Shown one piece after another: positions 16,848-26,057 of a DNA stretch of 64,000 nt. Numbering within the stretch: the first letter of the stretch is position 1; every line of letters begins with the position of its first letter. A model generated the notes under the pieces. The model had not been told where the DNA came from. It saw only the letters and a list, made by a program, of their open reading frames with translations, and ran no database searches. The position numbers and the translations under genes were made by a program. This stretch comes from Winogradskyella aurantiaca (GTDB lineage: Bacteria; Bacteroidota; Bacteroidia; Flavobacteriales; Flavobacteriaceae): positions 186,001 through 250,000 of the forward strand of contig NZ_QKTV01000002.1 of the NCBI RefSeq assembly GCF_003362725.1. The letters are read 5' to 3'.

Positions 16848-17924
16848 GTGTCCAAATCCAATAAAAAATCTGCTTTAAACGAACAGCCTGGGGTTGAAGA
16901 ACCTGCTATGATTAGTTCTAAATCTGCTGCCGCGATAAAGGCCAGACGTCAGAAGAAGATTGAAATCAACGAGTTACTTCATGGTTTAAAACAACAGGAC
17001 CGCAGTAGTTTAAGTCGAGCCATTACCCTTATTGAAAGTACCAATCCTAGCGATTCTGAAAAGGCAAATGCTTTGGTAAAATCAGCGCTTCCTTTTGCCA
17101 ACAAATCCATAAGAATTGGAATAACTGGTGTCCCCGGAGTTGGAAAAAGTACATTTATTGAAGCCCTGGGTTTAGAACTAGTAGCAAGAGGTAAGAAGGT
17201 GGCCGTATTGGCCGTAGACCCAAGTAGTACGTTAAGTAAAGGGAGTATTCTTGGTGATAAAACCCGAATGGAAGATTTGGTAAAAACCAATAATGCGTTT
17301 ATCAGACCATCCGCATCGGGCAATTCCCTTGGTGGGGTTGCCAGAAAAACACGTGAAGCCATAATACTATGCGAGGCCGCTGGGTTTGATGTCATCTTAA
17401 TTGAAACGGTTGGTGTAGGCCAATCGGAAACGGCAGTACATAGCATGGTTGATTTCTTTTTACTACTGAAACTCGCTGGTGCTGGCGACGAACTTCAAGG
17501 CATTAAACGTGGTATTATTGAAATGGCCGATGCGATTGTGATTAACAAAGCCGATAAGGACAACTTAAAAGCAGCGAAACTGGCTAAAGTGGAGTTTAAT
17601 CGTGCTTTACATTTATATCCGCAAAAGTCTTCTGGATGGACCCCAAAGGTTTTGTTGAGCAGTGCTTTGCATGCAGTGGGCATCATTGAGATTTGGGAAA
17701 TGATTGAAACCTATAAATCCACGGTAGTTGAAAGTGGTTATTTTGAATCCAATCGTCGTGACCAGAATGCCTATTGGCTCATGCAAACCATAGAAGAACG
17801 CCTGAAATCAGACTTTTTTAATAAACCTACTATGAAAGCAGCCCTTCAGGAGCAAATAGCTCTGATCGAGACTGGAAAGACGACACCCTTTGCAGCGGCA
17901 GAACACCTCCTTTCTCTTGAATAG
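16848..17924 (+). CDS. meaB: Methylmalonyl-CoA mutase-associated GTPase MeaB
   Basis: G-protein chaperone that guards loading of adenosylcobalamin into methylmalonyl-CoA mutase. 358 residues, GTG start. Walker A GVPGVGKST at 94-102, switch region DPSSTLSKGSILGDKTRM, ETVGVGQSE (switch III/Walker B area) and the guanine-binding NKAD. The first 45 residues are an extra basic N-terminal tail. No mutase genes are adjacent, unlike the usual arrangement; the PduO-type adenosyltransferase at 8124 is the only other B12 gene here. The TAG stop is followed at once by the GTG of the next gene. Confidence 0.95.
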   Translation: MSKSNKKSALNEQPGVEEPAMISSKSAAAIKARRQKKIEINELLHGLKQQDRSSLSRAITLIESTNPSDSEKANALVKSALPFANKSIRIGITGVPGVGKSTFIEALGLELVARGKKVAVLAVDPSSTLSKGSILGDKTRMEDLVKTNNAFIRPSASGNSLGGVARKTREAIILCEAAGFDVILIETVGVGQSETAVHSMVDFFLLLKLAGAGDELQGIKRGIIEMADAIVINKADKDNLKAAKLAKVEFNRALHLYPQKSSGWTPKVLLSSALHAVGIIEIWEMIETYKSTVVESGYFESNRRDQNAYWLMQTIEERLKSDFFNKPTMKAALQEQIALIETGKTTPFAAAEHLLSLE

Positions 17925-18644
17925 GTGGCAACAAATCAACATCCATATAGCATATCCATAATTGTGCCTTTCTTTAATGAAGAAGCGGTTATAGCCAATT
18001 GTTTTCAACGGTTAAAGGACTACAGTTTAACATGTGAGCATGACATTCATTTAATTTTTGTGAATGATGGTTCATTAGATTCCAGTGAGGCAAATCTCTT
18101 AGCCTCAATCAAAGAATATCCTAATTCGACTCTGGTATCTTTGGACAACAACTATGGTCTGAGCACTGCCTTAAAAGCTGGAATAGACCATGCAACCTCT
18201 GATTGGATTGGCTATATAGATGCCGATCTTCAAACCGTTCCTGAAGATTTCGACTTGTTTTTTCCATTCATGGAGGACTTTGATTTGGTTTTAGGAATAC
18301 GGACTAGTAGGAATGATGGTTTCATAAAACGTCTATCCTCCAGATTTGCCAATTGGTTCAGACAGTTATTTACTAAAGATGGTGTTAAGGATACTGGCTG
18401 TCCTTTAAAACTTATGAGGCGATCTTACGCCGAAAATCTCATGCTCTTTAAGGGTATGCACCGATTTATCCCGGCTCTCATTCAATTGCATGGAGGGTCT
18501 GTAAAACAAATAGAGGTGCAACATTTTCCCCGTACTGCTGGTAAATCAAAATTTAATCTCCTGAATAGAAGTGTAGGACCCTTAGTGGATTGCTTAGTAT
18601 TTATATGGATGCGACGCCGTTATATCAAGTATCAGCTACGATAA
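17925..18644 (+). CDS. Family 2 glycosyltransferase (dolichyl/undecaprenyl-phosphate type)
   Basis: 239 residues, GTG start immediately after the meaB stop. GT-A fold: SIIVPFFNEEAVI at the N-terminus, IFVNDGSLD, and the DxD-type YIDADLQTVPEDF. The downstream GCPLKLMRR and HRFIPALIQLHG resemble the DPM1/ArnC group, which charges a polyprenyl phosphate with a sugar. It lacks the C-terminal membrane helices of ArnC/GtrB. The stop is 2 nt from the convergent PAP2 gene. Acceptor and donor are not known. Confidence 0.87.
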   Translation: MATNQHPYSISIIVPFFNEEAVIANCFQRLKDYSLTCEHDIHLIFVNDGSLDSSEANLLASIKEYPNSTLVSLDNNYGLSTALKAGIDHATSDWIGYIDADLQTVPEDFDLFFPFMEDFDLVLGIRTSRNDGFIKRLSSRFANWFRQLFTKDGVKDTGCPLKLMRRSYAENLMLFKGMHRFIPALIQLHGGSVKQIEVQHFPRTAGKSKFNLLNRSVGPLVDCLVFIWMRRRYIKYQLR

Positions 18645-18646
18645 CT

Positions 18647-19216
18647 TTAGGAATACCATTGGTATTTAACTGATAGAAACTGCCAGAGCTTGTAAAATCC
18701 AAAACCTGATATCCCTCCAAATGCCATCCCACAAATGATGTCAAGTGGATAGTGTACACCAACATAAATGCGACTGTAGGCCACAATAAAGGACCAGAAA
18801 ATAAGAATGAAAATCAGATTTTTATAATACGGTCTTAAAAGTAAACCTCCTAAAACTGCTGCAGCCATAGAATTTGACGCGTGTCCTGAGAAAAACCCAT
18901 ACAATCCACAGCGTGGAGCTATAAACCGTACCTGATCCATAATGTCCTCTGCTCCACAGGGCCTTGGACGCATAAAGCCCCGCTTGAAGACATTAGTAAT
19001 CTGGTCTGTAAAGGTGATCATTAAAGCAATTAAAAAAATAAGATAGAGCATGGGTTTTAATCCCAGATGCTTATAAATAAAAAACAATAGTAGGGCATAT
19101 AACGGAATAAAGGTTAGCTTATTGGTAATTACCAACCACAAACCATCCCAGGTTTCAGTTCCCAGACCATTTAAAAACAGAAATAATTCTGTATCCAGAT
19201 TTAAGAGTTCCTGCAT
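18647..19216 (-). CDS. PAP2-family membrane phosphatase
   Basis: 189 residues, five or six membrane helices. The three PAP2 catalytic motifs are present: KRGFMRPRP, FFSGHASN and SRIYVGVHYPLDI. Enzymes of this kind remove phosphate from lipid phosphates, such as phosphatidate or undecaprenyl pyrophosphate, on the outer face of the inner membrane. Start abuts the stop of the 76-residue gene upstream. The specific substrate cannot be assigned. Confidence 0.92.
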   Translation of the reverse strand: MQELLNLDTELFLFLNGLGTETWDGLWLVITNKLTFIPLYALLLFFIYKHLGLKPMLYLIFLIALMITFTDQITNVFKRGFMRPRPCGAEDIMDQVRFIAPRCGLYGFFSGHASNSMAAAVLGGLLLRPYYKNLIFILIFWSFIVAYSRIYVGVHYPLDIICGMAFGGISGFGFYKLWQFLSVKYQWYS

Positions 19217-19447
19217 TTATTCGTCTTCGTAACGTGCTACTTCCCTATCATAAAAATCGTTAGCAGCTTTAATGTAGTTTTCAGCTTCTGCCTCTAACTC
19301 TTTTTGATCTTCCTTATCAAACTCCTCCAACCATTCAACTTCATCATTTTCAAGGTTGATGATAAAACGTGGAAATTCTGTATGGACAATAAATGTAGCA
19401 TTTGGAAAATCAGTATTGTCCCCTAAAATAAACTTTGGTAAGGCCAT
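19217..19447 (-). CDS. Small acidic protein of unknown function
   Basis: 76 residues, MALPKFILGDNTDFPNATF at the start, then a strongly acidic helix (WLEEFDKEDQKELEAEAENY). No signal peptide, cysteine or known domain that I recognise. It abuts the PAP2 gene without a gap, so the two are probably cotranslated. Codon use and acidic composition look like a real cytosolic protein. Confidence 0.78.
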   Translation of the reverse strand: MALPKFILGDNTDFPNATFIVHTEFPRFIINLENDEVEWLEEFDKEDQKELEAEAENYIKAANDFYDREVARYEDE

Positions 19448-19493
19448 GGTCTTAACTAATTACTCGGCGCAAATTACTAAAAACATCCTTAAC

Positions 19494-20867
19494 CTAAGTG
19501 TTGCTAATTAAACGACGTGTCAGGTATCGGAACCTAAAAAAGAGCATGATTCCGGCTGATGTTAGCCCAGCAATAAGACCTATCCAAATTCCCATACTTC
19601 CTAACTGGTCTTCCGTACCTAAAAAGTAGCTTATGGGAAATCCAATAACCCAATAAGCTATGAAGGTCATAAGCGTTGGTATCTTAACATCCTGAAGTCC
19701 TCTTAAGGCACCTAAAGCAATTACCTGTAGACTATCACTAATCTGAAAAACTGCGGCGGTTAAAAGTAAAATAGAAGCAACTTCAACGACCTCCTGTAAA
19801 TCCGCAGATACTAAAAGATCTTCAGAGTTAACATATAACTTAGGTAACCACTGATGGCCAAGCACAAATAATAAGGCAAAAACAACGGCCAAAATGGTAC
19901 CTAAGAAAAATATTGACTCCGCTATTCGTTTTAGTGCTTTATAGTCTTTCAAGCCTTTTTGATTTCCCACCCGGATCATGGCCGCTACACTTAGCCCTGT
20001 AGCTACCATAAAGGTCATACTCGATAAGTTTAGAGCAATTTGATTGGCAGCCTGAGCATTTTTTCCAAGAAGTCCACTCAACCAAATGGCAGCGGTAAAG
20101 ATCGCTACCTCAAAGAACATTTGCATGGCACTTGGAAATCCTAAATTGGTGAGTTTTCTAAGTGGCTGCCGGTATAAGTCCAGAAACTTAATATTGGTGA
20201 CGTAGGCTTTACTTTTTTTCTTTTTGGCAAGCAACCACCATAGAAAGCCAAGCATAATAAATCTGCTTACCAAGGTACCAATGGCTGCTCCTACGATGCC
20301 TAATTCGGGGAATCCCCATTTACCAAAAATGAGGACATAGTTGACAGCTACATTGACTATGTTAGCCAACAAGGTGGCATACATGGGATATTTGGTAATT
20401 GACAAGCCGTCACTAAACTGCTTAAAGCCTTGAAAAATGATCAAGGGCACCAGTGAAAATGCCACGAGATCCAAGTAGGGTTTGGCCAATACCACGACCT
20501 CTTCAGGCTGATCCATGACTTCCATTAAAGGTTTTGCTAAAAGCAGGGAACCAAATAACAAGAGCCCTACCACGGTGCATAAAAACACTCCATGTTTAAA
20601 TACCGATTTGCCCTTAGAGAAGTTGCCCTCAGAATCAGCCTCAGCAACCAAGGGGGTTATGGCCGTTGAAAAGCCAATTCCTAAAGACATGGCAATAAAA
20701 ATAAAACTGTTACCAAGAGATACCGCGGCTAATTCGGCAGCACCTAATTGGCCAACCATAATATTGTCTACAAAACTCACAAAGGTATGCCCTAACATAC
20801 CCAGCATCACAGGAGATGCCAGTTTTAGGTTGTATTTAAATTCTTTGGTATATTCAGAGAGGGCCAT
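19494..20867 (-). CDS. MATE-family multidrug/cation exporter
   Basis: 457 residues and about 12 membrane helices. MATE hallmarks are LASPVMLGMLGHTFVSFVDNIMVGQLG at the N-terminus (PxxxxxxxxxxxxxxD-type), ISLGNSFIF-like SLGNSFIFIAMSLGIG, and the repeated second half (FPSAMQMFFEVAIFTAAIWL). Such proteins expel cationic compounds against Na+ or H+. NorM-like by length. The start is 5 nt from the nitronate monooxygenase stop, which suggests cotranscription. Confidence 0.92.
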   Translation of the reverse strand: MALSEYTKEFKYNLKLASPVMLGMLGHTFVSFVDNIMVGQLGAAELAAVSLGNSFIFIAMSLGIGFSTAITPLVAEADSEGNFSKGKSVFKHGVFLCTVVGLLLFGSLLLAKPLMEVMDQPEEVVVLAKPYLDLVAFSLVPLIIFQGFKQFSDGLSITKYPMYATLLANIVNVAVNYVLIFGKWGFPELGIVGAAIGTLVSRFIMLGFLWWLLAKKKKSKAYVTNIKFLDLYRQPLRKLTNLGFPSAMQMFFEVAIFTAAIWLSGLLGKNAQAANQIALNLSSMTFMVATGLSVAAMIRVGNQKGLKDYKALKRIAESIFFLGTILAVVFALLFVLGHQWLPKLYVNSEDLLVSADLQEVVEVASILLLTAAVFQISDSLQVIALGALRGLQDVKIPTLMTFIAYWVIGFPISYFLGTEDQLGSMGIWIGLIAGLTSAGIMLFFRFRYLTRRLISNT

Positions 20868-20872
20868 GAATC

Positions 20873-21817
20873 TTAGGCGATATCTGCTATTTCCACTTGG
20901 GCCTCTTTAAACTCTGAAAGTATGTCCTCAACTATTGAGCGCACAGGAAGAATGTCATCAATTAATCCAGAAATCTGTCCGATTTCCAGTTCTCCTTCTT
21001 CAAGATCGCCTTCAAACATACCGCGCTTGGCACGGGCGCGTCCAAGTAGTTCTTTTAGTTGTTCAACAGATGGACCCGTTTTATACAAATCCTGAACATC
21101 ATTATAGAATTTGTTCTTAATAAGTCTTACCGGTGCCAATTCTTTTAGGGTTAATTGGGTATCACCTTCCTTAGCTTGCACAATAGCCTCTTTAAAGGTC
21201 TGATGAGCAGAGGATTCTTCACTAGCTGCAAATCGACTTCCAATTTGAACTCCATCGGCTCCCAAAATCATACAGGCCAACATGGCCCTCCCAGTGGCAA
21301 TACCACCAGCAGCTATCAATGGAATATGAAGCTGTTCCTTAACCATTGGAATCAAGGTTAAAGTGGTAGTTTCATCGCGTCCATTATGCCCACCTGCTTC
21401 AAAACCTTCGGCAACCACAGCATTGACACCCGCCTCCTGAGCTTTTAAGGCAAACTTTAAACTACTCACCACATGTACCACGGTGATACCCCGTTCTTGT
21501 AACCAACTGGTCCATGTTTTAGGATTACCAGCCGATGTAAAGACGATGGTCACACCCTCCTCTACGATAATGTTCATGATCTCCTCAATGTTTGGATAGA
21601 GCATGGGCACATTAACCCCAAAAGGTTTGTTGGTTGCGGCTTTACATTTCTTAATATGTTCACGTAGCACTTCCGGATACATTGATCCTGCACCAAGCAA
21701 ACCCAGAATACCCGCATTACTGGCTGCTGAGGCCAGGCGCCACCCGCTATTCCAGATCATTCCTGCCTGGATTATAGGATATTCAATATGAAAAAGGTCT
21801 GTTATTTTATTTGGCAT
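20873..21817 (-). CDS. Nitronate monooxygenase / FabK-like FMN flavoprotein
   Basis: 314 residues, TIM barrel binding FMN. Visible motifs: YPIIQAGMIWNSGWRLASAASNAGILGLLG at the N-terminus, FTSAGNPK, AEGFEAGGHNG (phosphate-binding neighbourhood with the conserved His) and LIAAGGIATGRAMLACMILGADGVQIGSRF. The family oxidises alkyl nitronates, or, in FabK, reduces enoyl-ACP. The two cannot be told apart here with certainty; nitronate monooxygenase is the usual assignment. It lies between mnmA (73 nt upstream) and the MATE gene. Confidence 0.85.
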   Translation of the reverse strand: MPNKITDLFHIEYPIIQAGMIWNSGWRLASAASNAGILGLLGAGSMYPEVLREHIKKCKAATNKPFGVNVPMLYPNIEEIMNIIVEEGVTIVFTSAGNPKTWTSWLQERGITVVHVVSSLKFALKAQEAGVNAVVAEGFEAGGHNGRDETTTLTLIPMVKEQLHIPLIAAGGIATGRAMLACMILGADGVQIGSRFAASEESSAHQTFKEAIVQAKEGDTQLTLKELAPVRLIKNKFYNDVQDLYKTGPSVEQLKELLGRARAKRGMFEGDLEEGELEIGQISGLIDDILPVRSIVEDILSEFKEAQVEIADIA

Positions 21818-21890
21818 GATATAGGCTAATTAAGAATTATAAGGCTCTACTTGAGCCTATGCAATGTACCAAAAAAATAACTTGAATAAA

Positions 21891-23078
21891 CTACGAAATC
21901 ACACCTGAACCCAGAAGTTCATCTTCCTGATACCAGGCCACAAATTGCCCTTCAGTTATGGCCGATTGTGGATCCTCAAATTCCACGTATAAACCGCCAT
22001 CCACTTTGTGTAAGGTTGCTTTTTGTAGGGCCTGTCTGTAACGAATTCGTGCCATGACATTCATGGTCTCATCAACCTCAAGGGCCAAATCTTCACGAAC
22101 CCAATGCAATTCCTGATCGGTTACAAATAATACAGAACGGTATAATCCAGGGTGCGCTTTACCCTGACCTGTATAAATGGTATTGGTATCGACATCAGTA
22201 TCAATAACAAATAAGGGTTCAACGGTACCTCCTACTCCAAGTCCTTTGCGCTGGCCTTTTGTAAAATAATGAGCTCCCTGATGCTGCCCAACTACCTTGC
22301 CAAAGGTGGGGTCTAAAATTGGTTTCTGAGCTGAAAATTTGAGCGCTTCCAATTTGCTCTTAAATTCTGGCTGTTCCTCCTTGAATACTTCATGGCTTTC
22401 ATGCACCTCAACAATATCTCCAATTTTTGGCTTTAACTGTTGCTGTAAAAACTCGGGCAATCTCACTTTCCCGATAAAGCATAAGCCTTGCGAGTCCTTT
22501 TTCTCAGCAGTAATGAGATCCTGCTCCTTAGCGATAGCTCGCACTTCAGCTTTCTGTAAATGACCAATTGGAAAAAGCGCCTTGGACAATTGTGCCTGCG
22601 TCAACTGACAAAGAAAATAAGATTGATCTTTATTTTTATCAGCCCCAGCTTTTAATTGGTAAATGGTTTTTCCATCCTCCTCAAAACTATCCTTTTGACA
22701 ATAATGCCCAGTAGCCACAAAATCGGCCCCTAGTTGCAAGGCCATATCTAAAAAGATATCAAACTTGATCTCGCGATTGCATAGCACATCGGGATTTGGG
22801 GTTCTACCCATTTCGTACTCCTTAAACATATAATCAACAATACGCTCTTTATATTGCACCGAGAGATCTACCGTTTGAAAAGGAATCCCCAATTTATCAG
22901 CAACTAGCATGGCGTCGTTGCTATCTTCCAACCAAGGACATTCATCAGAAATAGTGACTGAATCATCATGCCAGTTCTTCATAAAAAGACCAATGACCTC
23001 ATAGCCCTGTTCTTTTAATAGATAGGCCGTGACACTGGAATCTACCCCTCCTGAAAGTCCAACAACAACGCGTTTCAT
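21891..23078 (-). CDS. mnmA: tRNA-specific 2-thiouridylase MnmA
   Basis: Puts sulfur on U34 of tRNA-Lys, -Glu and -Gln. 395 residues. N-type PP-loop GLSGGVDSS at 7-15, the catalytic pair Cys100 ([10 protein letters not shown]) and Cys200 (SQGLCFIGK), which match E. coli positions 102 and 199, and tRNA-binding GHYCQ. The C-terminal beta barrel carries [11 protein letters not shown]. All key residues are present and length is normal. It is the first gene of a probable mnmA-NMO-MATE run. Confidence 0.96.
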   Translation of the reverse strand: MKRVVVGLSGGVDSSVTAYLLKEQGYEVIGLFMKNWHDDSVTISDECPWLEDSNDAMLVADKLGIPFQTVDLSVQYKERIVDYMFKEYEMGRTPNPDVLCNREIKFDIFLDMALQLGADFVATGHYCQKDSFEEDGKTIYQLKAGADKNKDQSYFLCQLTQAQLSKALFPIGHLQKAEVRAIAKEQDLITAEKKDSQGLCFIGKVRLPEFLQQQLKPKIGDIVEVHESHEVFKEEQPEFKSKLEALKFSAQKPILDPTFGKVVGQHQGAHYFTKGQRKGLGVGGTVEPLFVIDTDVDTNTIYTGQGKAHPGLYRSVLFVTDQELHWVREDLALEVDETMNVMARIRYRQALQKATLHKVDGGLYVEFEDPQSAITEGQFVAWYQEDELLGSGVIS

Positions 23079-23163
23079 AACTAACTGAATTAATCGAACT
23101 ATTAGGTTCGAAAAAGTGGGGCAAAATTACAAAAAATCAAGGTAAATAATGGTAGTCAGGTAC

Positions 23164-23871
23164 CTAGTCTATTTTTGTAACTGTATTGGTATCGTGGTTA
23201 ATTTTCTTGTAGAGCTTTCCCCCTTTATAATACAACCACTCACCAATCTTCTTATTTGCAGAATAGGAGCCTTTGGAACCCAAATTACCATTGGGATCGT
23301 AGTACTCACCAGGTCCTTCCAGCAGGTCCTGGTTATAGGTTAAAAACTTAAATAAATTACCGCTCTCACTATACCATGACACCCGACCCTGAAGCTTTCC
23401 ATTTTTATAAGTACTTTCCTCCGCAATTTTACCATTTTTATAATACACCACTTTAGGCCCATCGAGTTCACCAGAATCATTATAATTCTCGGTAATCATT
23501 TTAACATCTAAATTTTTATGGTAATAAGTCCATTCACCAATGTAGATCTTACCATTCATACGTCCCTCACTTATAAGACCACCAGTACTGGTATAAAATG
23601 AGACCTTCGCAATTGGACTGTCTGAACTGAATACTCTCACCGCACTGAGGACACTTTTGCCTTCAGATAGCGTATAAAATTTAAAAGTATCTACCTCTTT
23701 ACCATGATTAAATTCACCTGAGTATCTTATCTGATCAGTCCCTTCAAAGTTCTTTGTCCATAGACCGTGACGTTTCCCATTAGTATCAAATTGATTTACC
23801 TGCCCTTCAGCAAACCCGACTGTTAAACATATGGTAAAAAACAAAATGACAATTCTATTTTGTTTAATCAT
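23164..23871 (-). CDS. Secreted MORN-repeat protein (YwqK-like)
   Basis: 235 residues with a signal peptide (1-23, IVILFFTICLTVGFAEG). The mature part is made of MORN_2-type repeats: NGKRHGLW, GEFNHGKEV, KIYIGEWTYYH, SGELDGPKVVYYKNGK, YKNGKLQGRVSWY, GPGEYYDPNG and NKKIGEWLYYKGGK. Proteins with this layout are annotated as YwqK antitoxins, but no toxin gene is adjacent and the protein is secreted, so an antitoxin role is unlikely. It diverges from the first FAS1 gene and shares its 60-nt intergenic region. Confidence 0.83.
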   Translation of the reverse strand: MIKQNRIVILFFTICLTVGFAEGQVNQFDTNGKRHGLWTKNFEGTDQIRYSGEFNHGKEVDTFKFYTLSEGKSVLSAVRVFSSDSPIAKVSFYTSTGGLISEGRMNGKIYIGEWTYYHKNLDVKMITENYNDSGELDGPKVVYYKNGKIAEESTYKNGKLQGRVSWYSESGNLFKFLTYNQDLLEGPGEYYDPNGNLGSKGSYSANKKIGEWLYYKGGKLYKKINHDTNTVTKID

Positions 23872-23879
23872 TTAATATT

Positions 23880-23892
23880 TTTGTTAAACAAA
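23880..23892. promoter_or_regulatory. Palindrome TTTGTTAAACAAA between YwqK-like and FAS1 genes
   Basis: A 13-base inverted repeat (6-bp arms about a central A) in the divergent intergenic region. The same 13 bases recur at 26011-26023 before the second FAS1 gene, in both cases followed 7-8 nt later by TTTGTAA. A regulator binding site is the simplest reading; the regulator is unknown. Upstream of it, TATTTTTG (23876-23883) could also be read as a -7 box on the plus strand. Confidence 0.5.
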
Positions 23893-23931
23893 CTAACCGT
23901 TTGTAATGTTGAACAATTAAAACTCAAAAGA

Positions 23932-25845
23932 ATGAAAATTATTTCAAAAATGTTAAAACTGCTACCGGTTTTTCTGTTGGTTTTAGGACTAACTGGATGT
24001 GGTGATGACGATGAACTTAACATGGGCCCAGGGGTGCAAACCACCACTGTTGTGGATGTGGCTCTTGACAATGACCTAAACATTTTAGCAGCAGCACTTA
24101 TAAGTGCTGATTTAGTAACCACCCTTGAGGGTACAGGACCTTTCACCGTATTTGGTCCAACGGATACGGCGTTTCAGAATTTGTTAGACTCAAATCCTGC
24201 ATGGAATGGATTAGAAGATATCGATCCCAGCTTATTACGCAATGTGTTATTAAATCATGTGATTATAGGATCTAATATTAGCTCATCAGACCTAGTAACT
24301 GCGGGAGAAGGCTATGCGATCACAGCAGGTGTTGGACCCAACGAGTCTAATTTAAGTTTGTATTACAATACTTCAAATGGTGTTATTATTAATGGATCGA
24401 CTGAAGTAACTAATGCTGACAACGAAGCTACCAATGGTGTCGTTCATATTGTCAATGAAGTTATTTTACCGCCTACCATTGCCACCTTTGCCACAGCCAA
24501 TCCAGCGCTTGAGAATCTAGTTAGTGCCTTAGCATTGGCTGATACTGGTGACAGCCCAACGGTACCATGGATAAGTACAGTTTCCAGTTCAGAAGCTGGT
24601 CCTCTAACGGTATTTGCTCCAACCAATGATGCCTTTGCCGATTTATTGATGGAACTTGACCCTAGTGGGATGACAGGACTTGGTGATTTAGATCCAGGAT
24701 TAGTTGACACCGTACTAACATTACATGTACTAACATCAAATACGCGCTCTACAGGCCTATCAAGTGGCACTTTAACCACTCTCGGGGGCAACGTAACTCT
24801 TGATGCCAACAATTTAACGATTACCGATGCTAATGGTCGCGTGAGCAATATTATTGTATCTCTAGTGGACATTCAAGGCGCCAATGGTGTTGTGCACGTT
24901 ATTGACAAAGTAGTGCTTCCAGAATTGGAAATGAGTAACAATATTATCGACGTCGCTATTGCCAATGACTTCATTATTCTTGCACAAGCATTAACCTTGG
25001 TAGAAGATCAGACAGAAAACGACTTAGTGTCCTTATTACAAAGCGATGGTCCTTTCACTGTATTCGCACCAAGCGACCAAGCCTTCCAGGACTTATTAGA
25101 TAGTAATGATGAGTGGAGTGCTTTGACTGATATCCCAATCGATGTTCTGACTAATGTGTTACTGAACCATGTGATTGTTGGAGCTGAGGTTATGGCTGAG
25201 GACCTAATCCAAGCCGGATCTGGATACACCAATACAACCGCTATAGGCCCAGATGAAGCCAATTTGAGTTTGTATTACAATGTTGTTAATGATGTGGTAC
25301 AACTTAATGGCGGTTCTTCATCTGCCGTAGGAGCCAACGTTACCACCCCTAATGTTGGGGCTGACAATGGTGTTATTCATGTAATTGATAAAATTTTATT
25401 ACCACCTACAGTTGTCGATTTTGCTCTAGCAAATCCTGCATTAACAAACTTAGTTGCGGCTTTAGGTGCAGCCGATGGACAAGACCCATCACCAGAATTA
25501 ACACCGACGCTTTCTGGCACAGGGCCATTTACAGTATTTGCACCAACCGATGGGGCTTTTGCAGATCTTTTGCAGGAATTGGAAGTTGATGGTTTAGGAG
25601 ACTTAGATGCCGCCTTAGTGGAAGATGTATTATTAATGCATGTGGTTGCTGATAACGTACGTTCATCAGAATTAAGTACCGGCGCAGTGCCTGTACTAGG
25701 GGGATCCGTACAGTTAGATGCTAATGCACTAACCATTGAAGACCCTAATGGTAGAGAGAGTAATATTGTTATTGAGCTTGTTGATATTCAAGGAGCTAAC
25801 GGTGTTGTTCATGTTATCGACAGAGTGATTCTACCGGAACTATAA
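23932..25845 (+). CDS. Lipoprotein with four FAS1 (fasciclin) domains
   Basis: 637 residues from ATG 23932. An in-frame ATG at 23860 would add 24 residues in front of the signal peptide and lies within the neighbouring gene, so it is rejected. Lipobox LTGC with Cys23, then GDDDE. Four FAS1 domains, starting near residues 37, 181, 330 and 490, each with TGPFTVFGPTD/FAPT(N/S/D)-type H1 and NGVVHVIDKV-type H2 motifs. Domains 1-2 and 3-4 form a duplicated pair (both second domains carry SNP/ANPAL and a GANGVVHVID end). FAS1 proteins mediate adhesion at cell surfaces. Cell-surface location by lipoprotein anchor is inferred. Confidence 0.93.
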   Translation: MKIISKMLKLLPVFLLVLGLTGCGDDDELNMGPGVQTTTVVDVALDNDLNILAAALISADLVTTLEGTGPFTVFGPTDTAFQNLLDSNPAWNGLEDIDPSLLRNVLLNHVIIGSNISSSDLVTAGEGYAITAGVGPNESNLSLYYNTSNGVIINGSTEVTNADNEATNGVVHIVNEVILPPTIATFATANPALENLVSALALADTGDSPTVPWISTVSSSEAGPLTVFAPTNDAFADLLMELDPSGMTGLGDLDPGLVDTVLTLHVLTSNTRSTGLSSGTLTTLGGNVTLDANNLTITDANGRVSNIIVSLVDIQGANGVVHVIDKVVLPELEMSNNIIDVAIANDFIILAQALTLVEDQTENDLVSLLQSDGPFTVFAPSDQAFQDLLDSNDEWSALTDIPIDVLTNVLLNHVIVGAEVMAEDLIQAGSGYTNTTAIGPDEANLSLYYNVVNDVVQLNGGSSSAVGANVTTPNVGADNGVIHVIDKILLPPTVVDFALANPALTNLVAALGAADGQDPSPELTPTLSGTGPFTVFAPTDGAFADLLQELEVDGLGDLDAALVEDVLLMHVVADNVRSSELSTGAVPVLGGSVQLDANALTIEDPNGRESNIVIELVDIQGANGVVHVIDRVILPEL

Positions 25846-25848
25846 TTG

Positions 25849-25926
25849 GAAAATCGAGGCTGATTACCTCATTTTTATATTGATTGATTTAGTTAGTAAG
25901 AAACCCCTCGGATGAGGGGTTTTTTT
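25849..25926 (+). repeat. 78-nt 3' unit, copy A
   Basis: Begins 3 nt after the stop of the first FAS1 gene and ends with the terminator T-run. It matches 27468-27545 at 77 of 78 positions (G for A at 25911). It contains a weak hairpin GAGG/CCTC (25856-25870) followed by ATTTTT, and then the strong terminator. Confidence 0.92.
25901..25926 (+). terminator. Intrinsic terminator of the first FAS1 gene
   Basis: Arms AAACCCCTC (25901-25909) and GAGGGGTTT (25914-25922), loop GGAT, then T to 25926. Confidence 0.92.
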
Positions 25927-26010
25927 AAACCTAGCCAAATCAAAGAGGAACTGTTAAAGTTGTTTTAAAATAAAAGCAATGAATAATTTTTGTTTAATGT
26001 TTTAGTTAGA

Positions 26011-26023
26011 TTTGTTAAACAAA
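26011..26023. promoter_or_regulatory. Palindrome TTTGTTAAACAAA upstream of second FAS1 gene
   Basis: Identical to 23880-23892 and at a similar distance from the start (34 nt here, 39 nt there). The following leader, with AAACTCAAAGAATGA near the start, also resembles that of the first FAS1 gene. Confidence 0.5.
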
Positions 26024-26057
26024 ACGAATCTTTTGTAAAACAATTTAAACTCAAAGA

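Noticed and set aside
21841-21857. Hairpin AGGCTC-TACTT-GAGCCT between mnmA and the nitronate monooxygenase gene
   Set aside because: A 6-bp stem with no T-run on either strand; not enough to call a terminator or riboswitch.
23164-23871. Toxin-antitoxin module suggested by the YwqK-like name
   Set aside because: The protein has a signal peptide and no toxin gene is next to it; MORN repeats alone do not show antitoxin function.
24444-25736. Minus-strand open frames opposite the FAS1 gene
   Set aside because: They are long only because of the codon bias of the FAS1 repeats; Ser/Thr/Lys-rich, with no domain.
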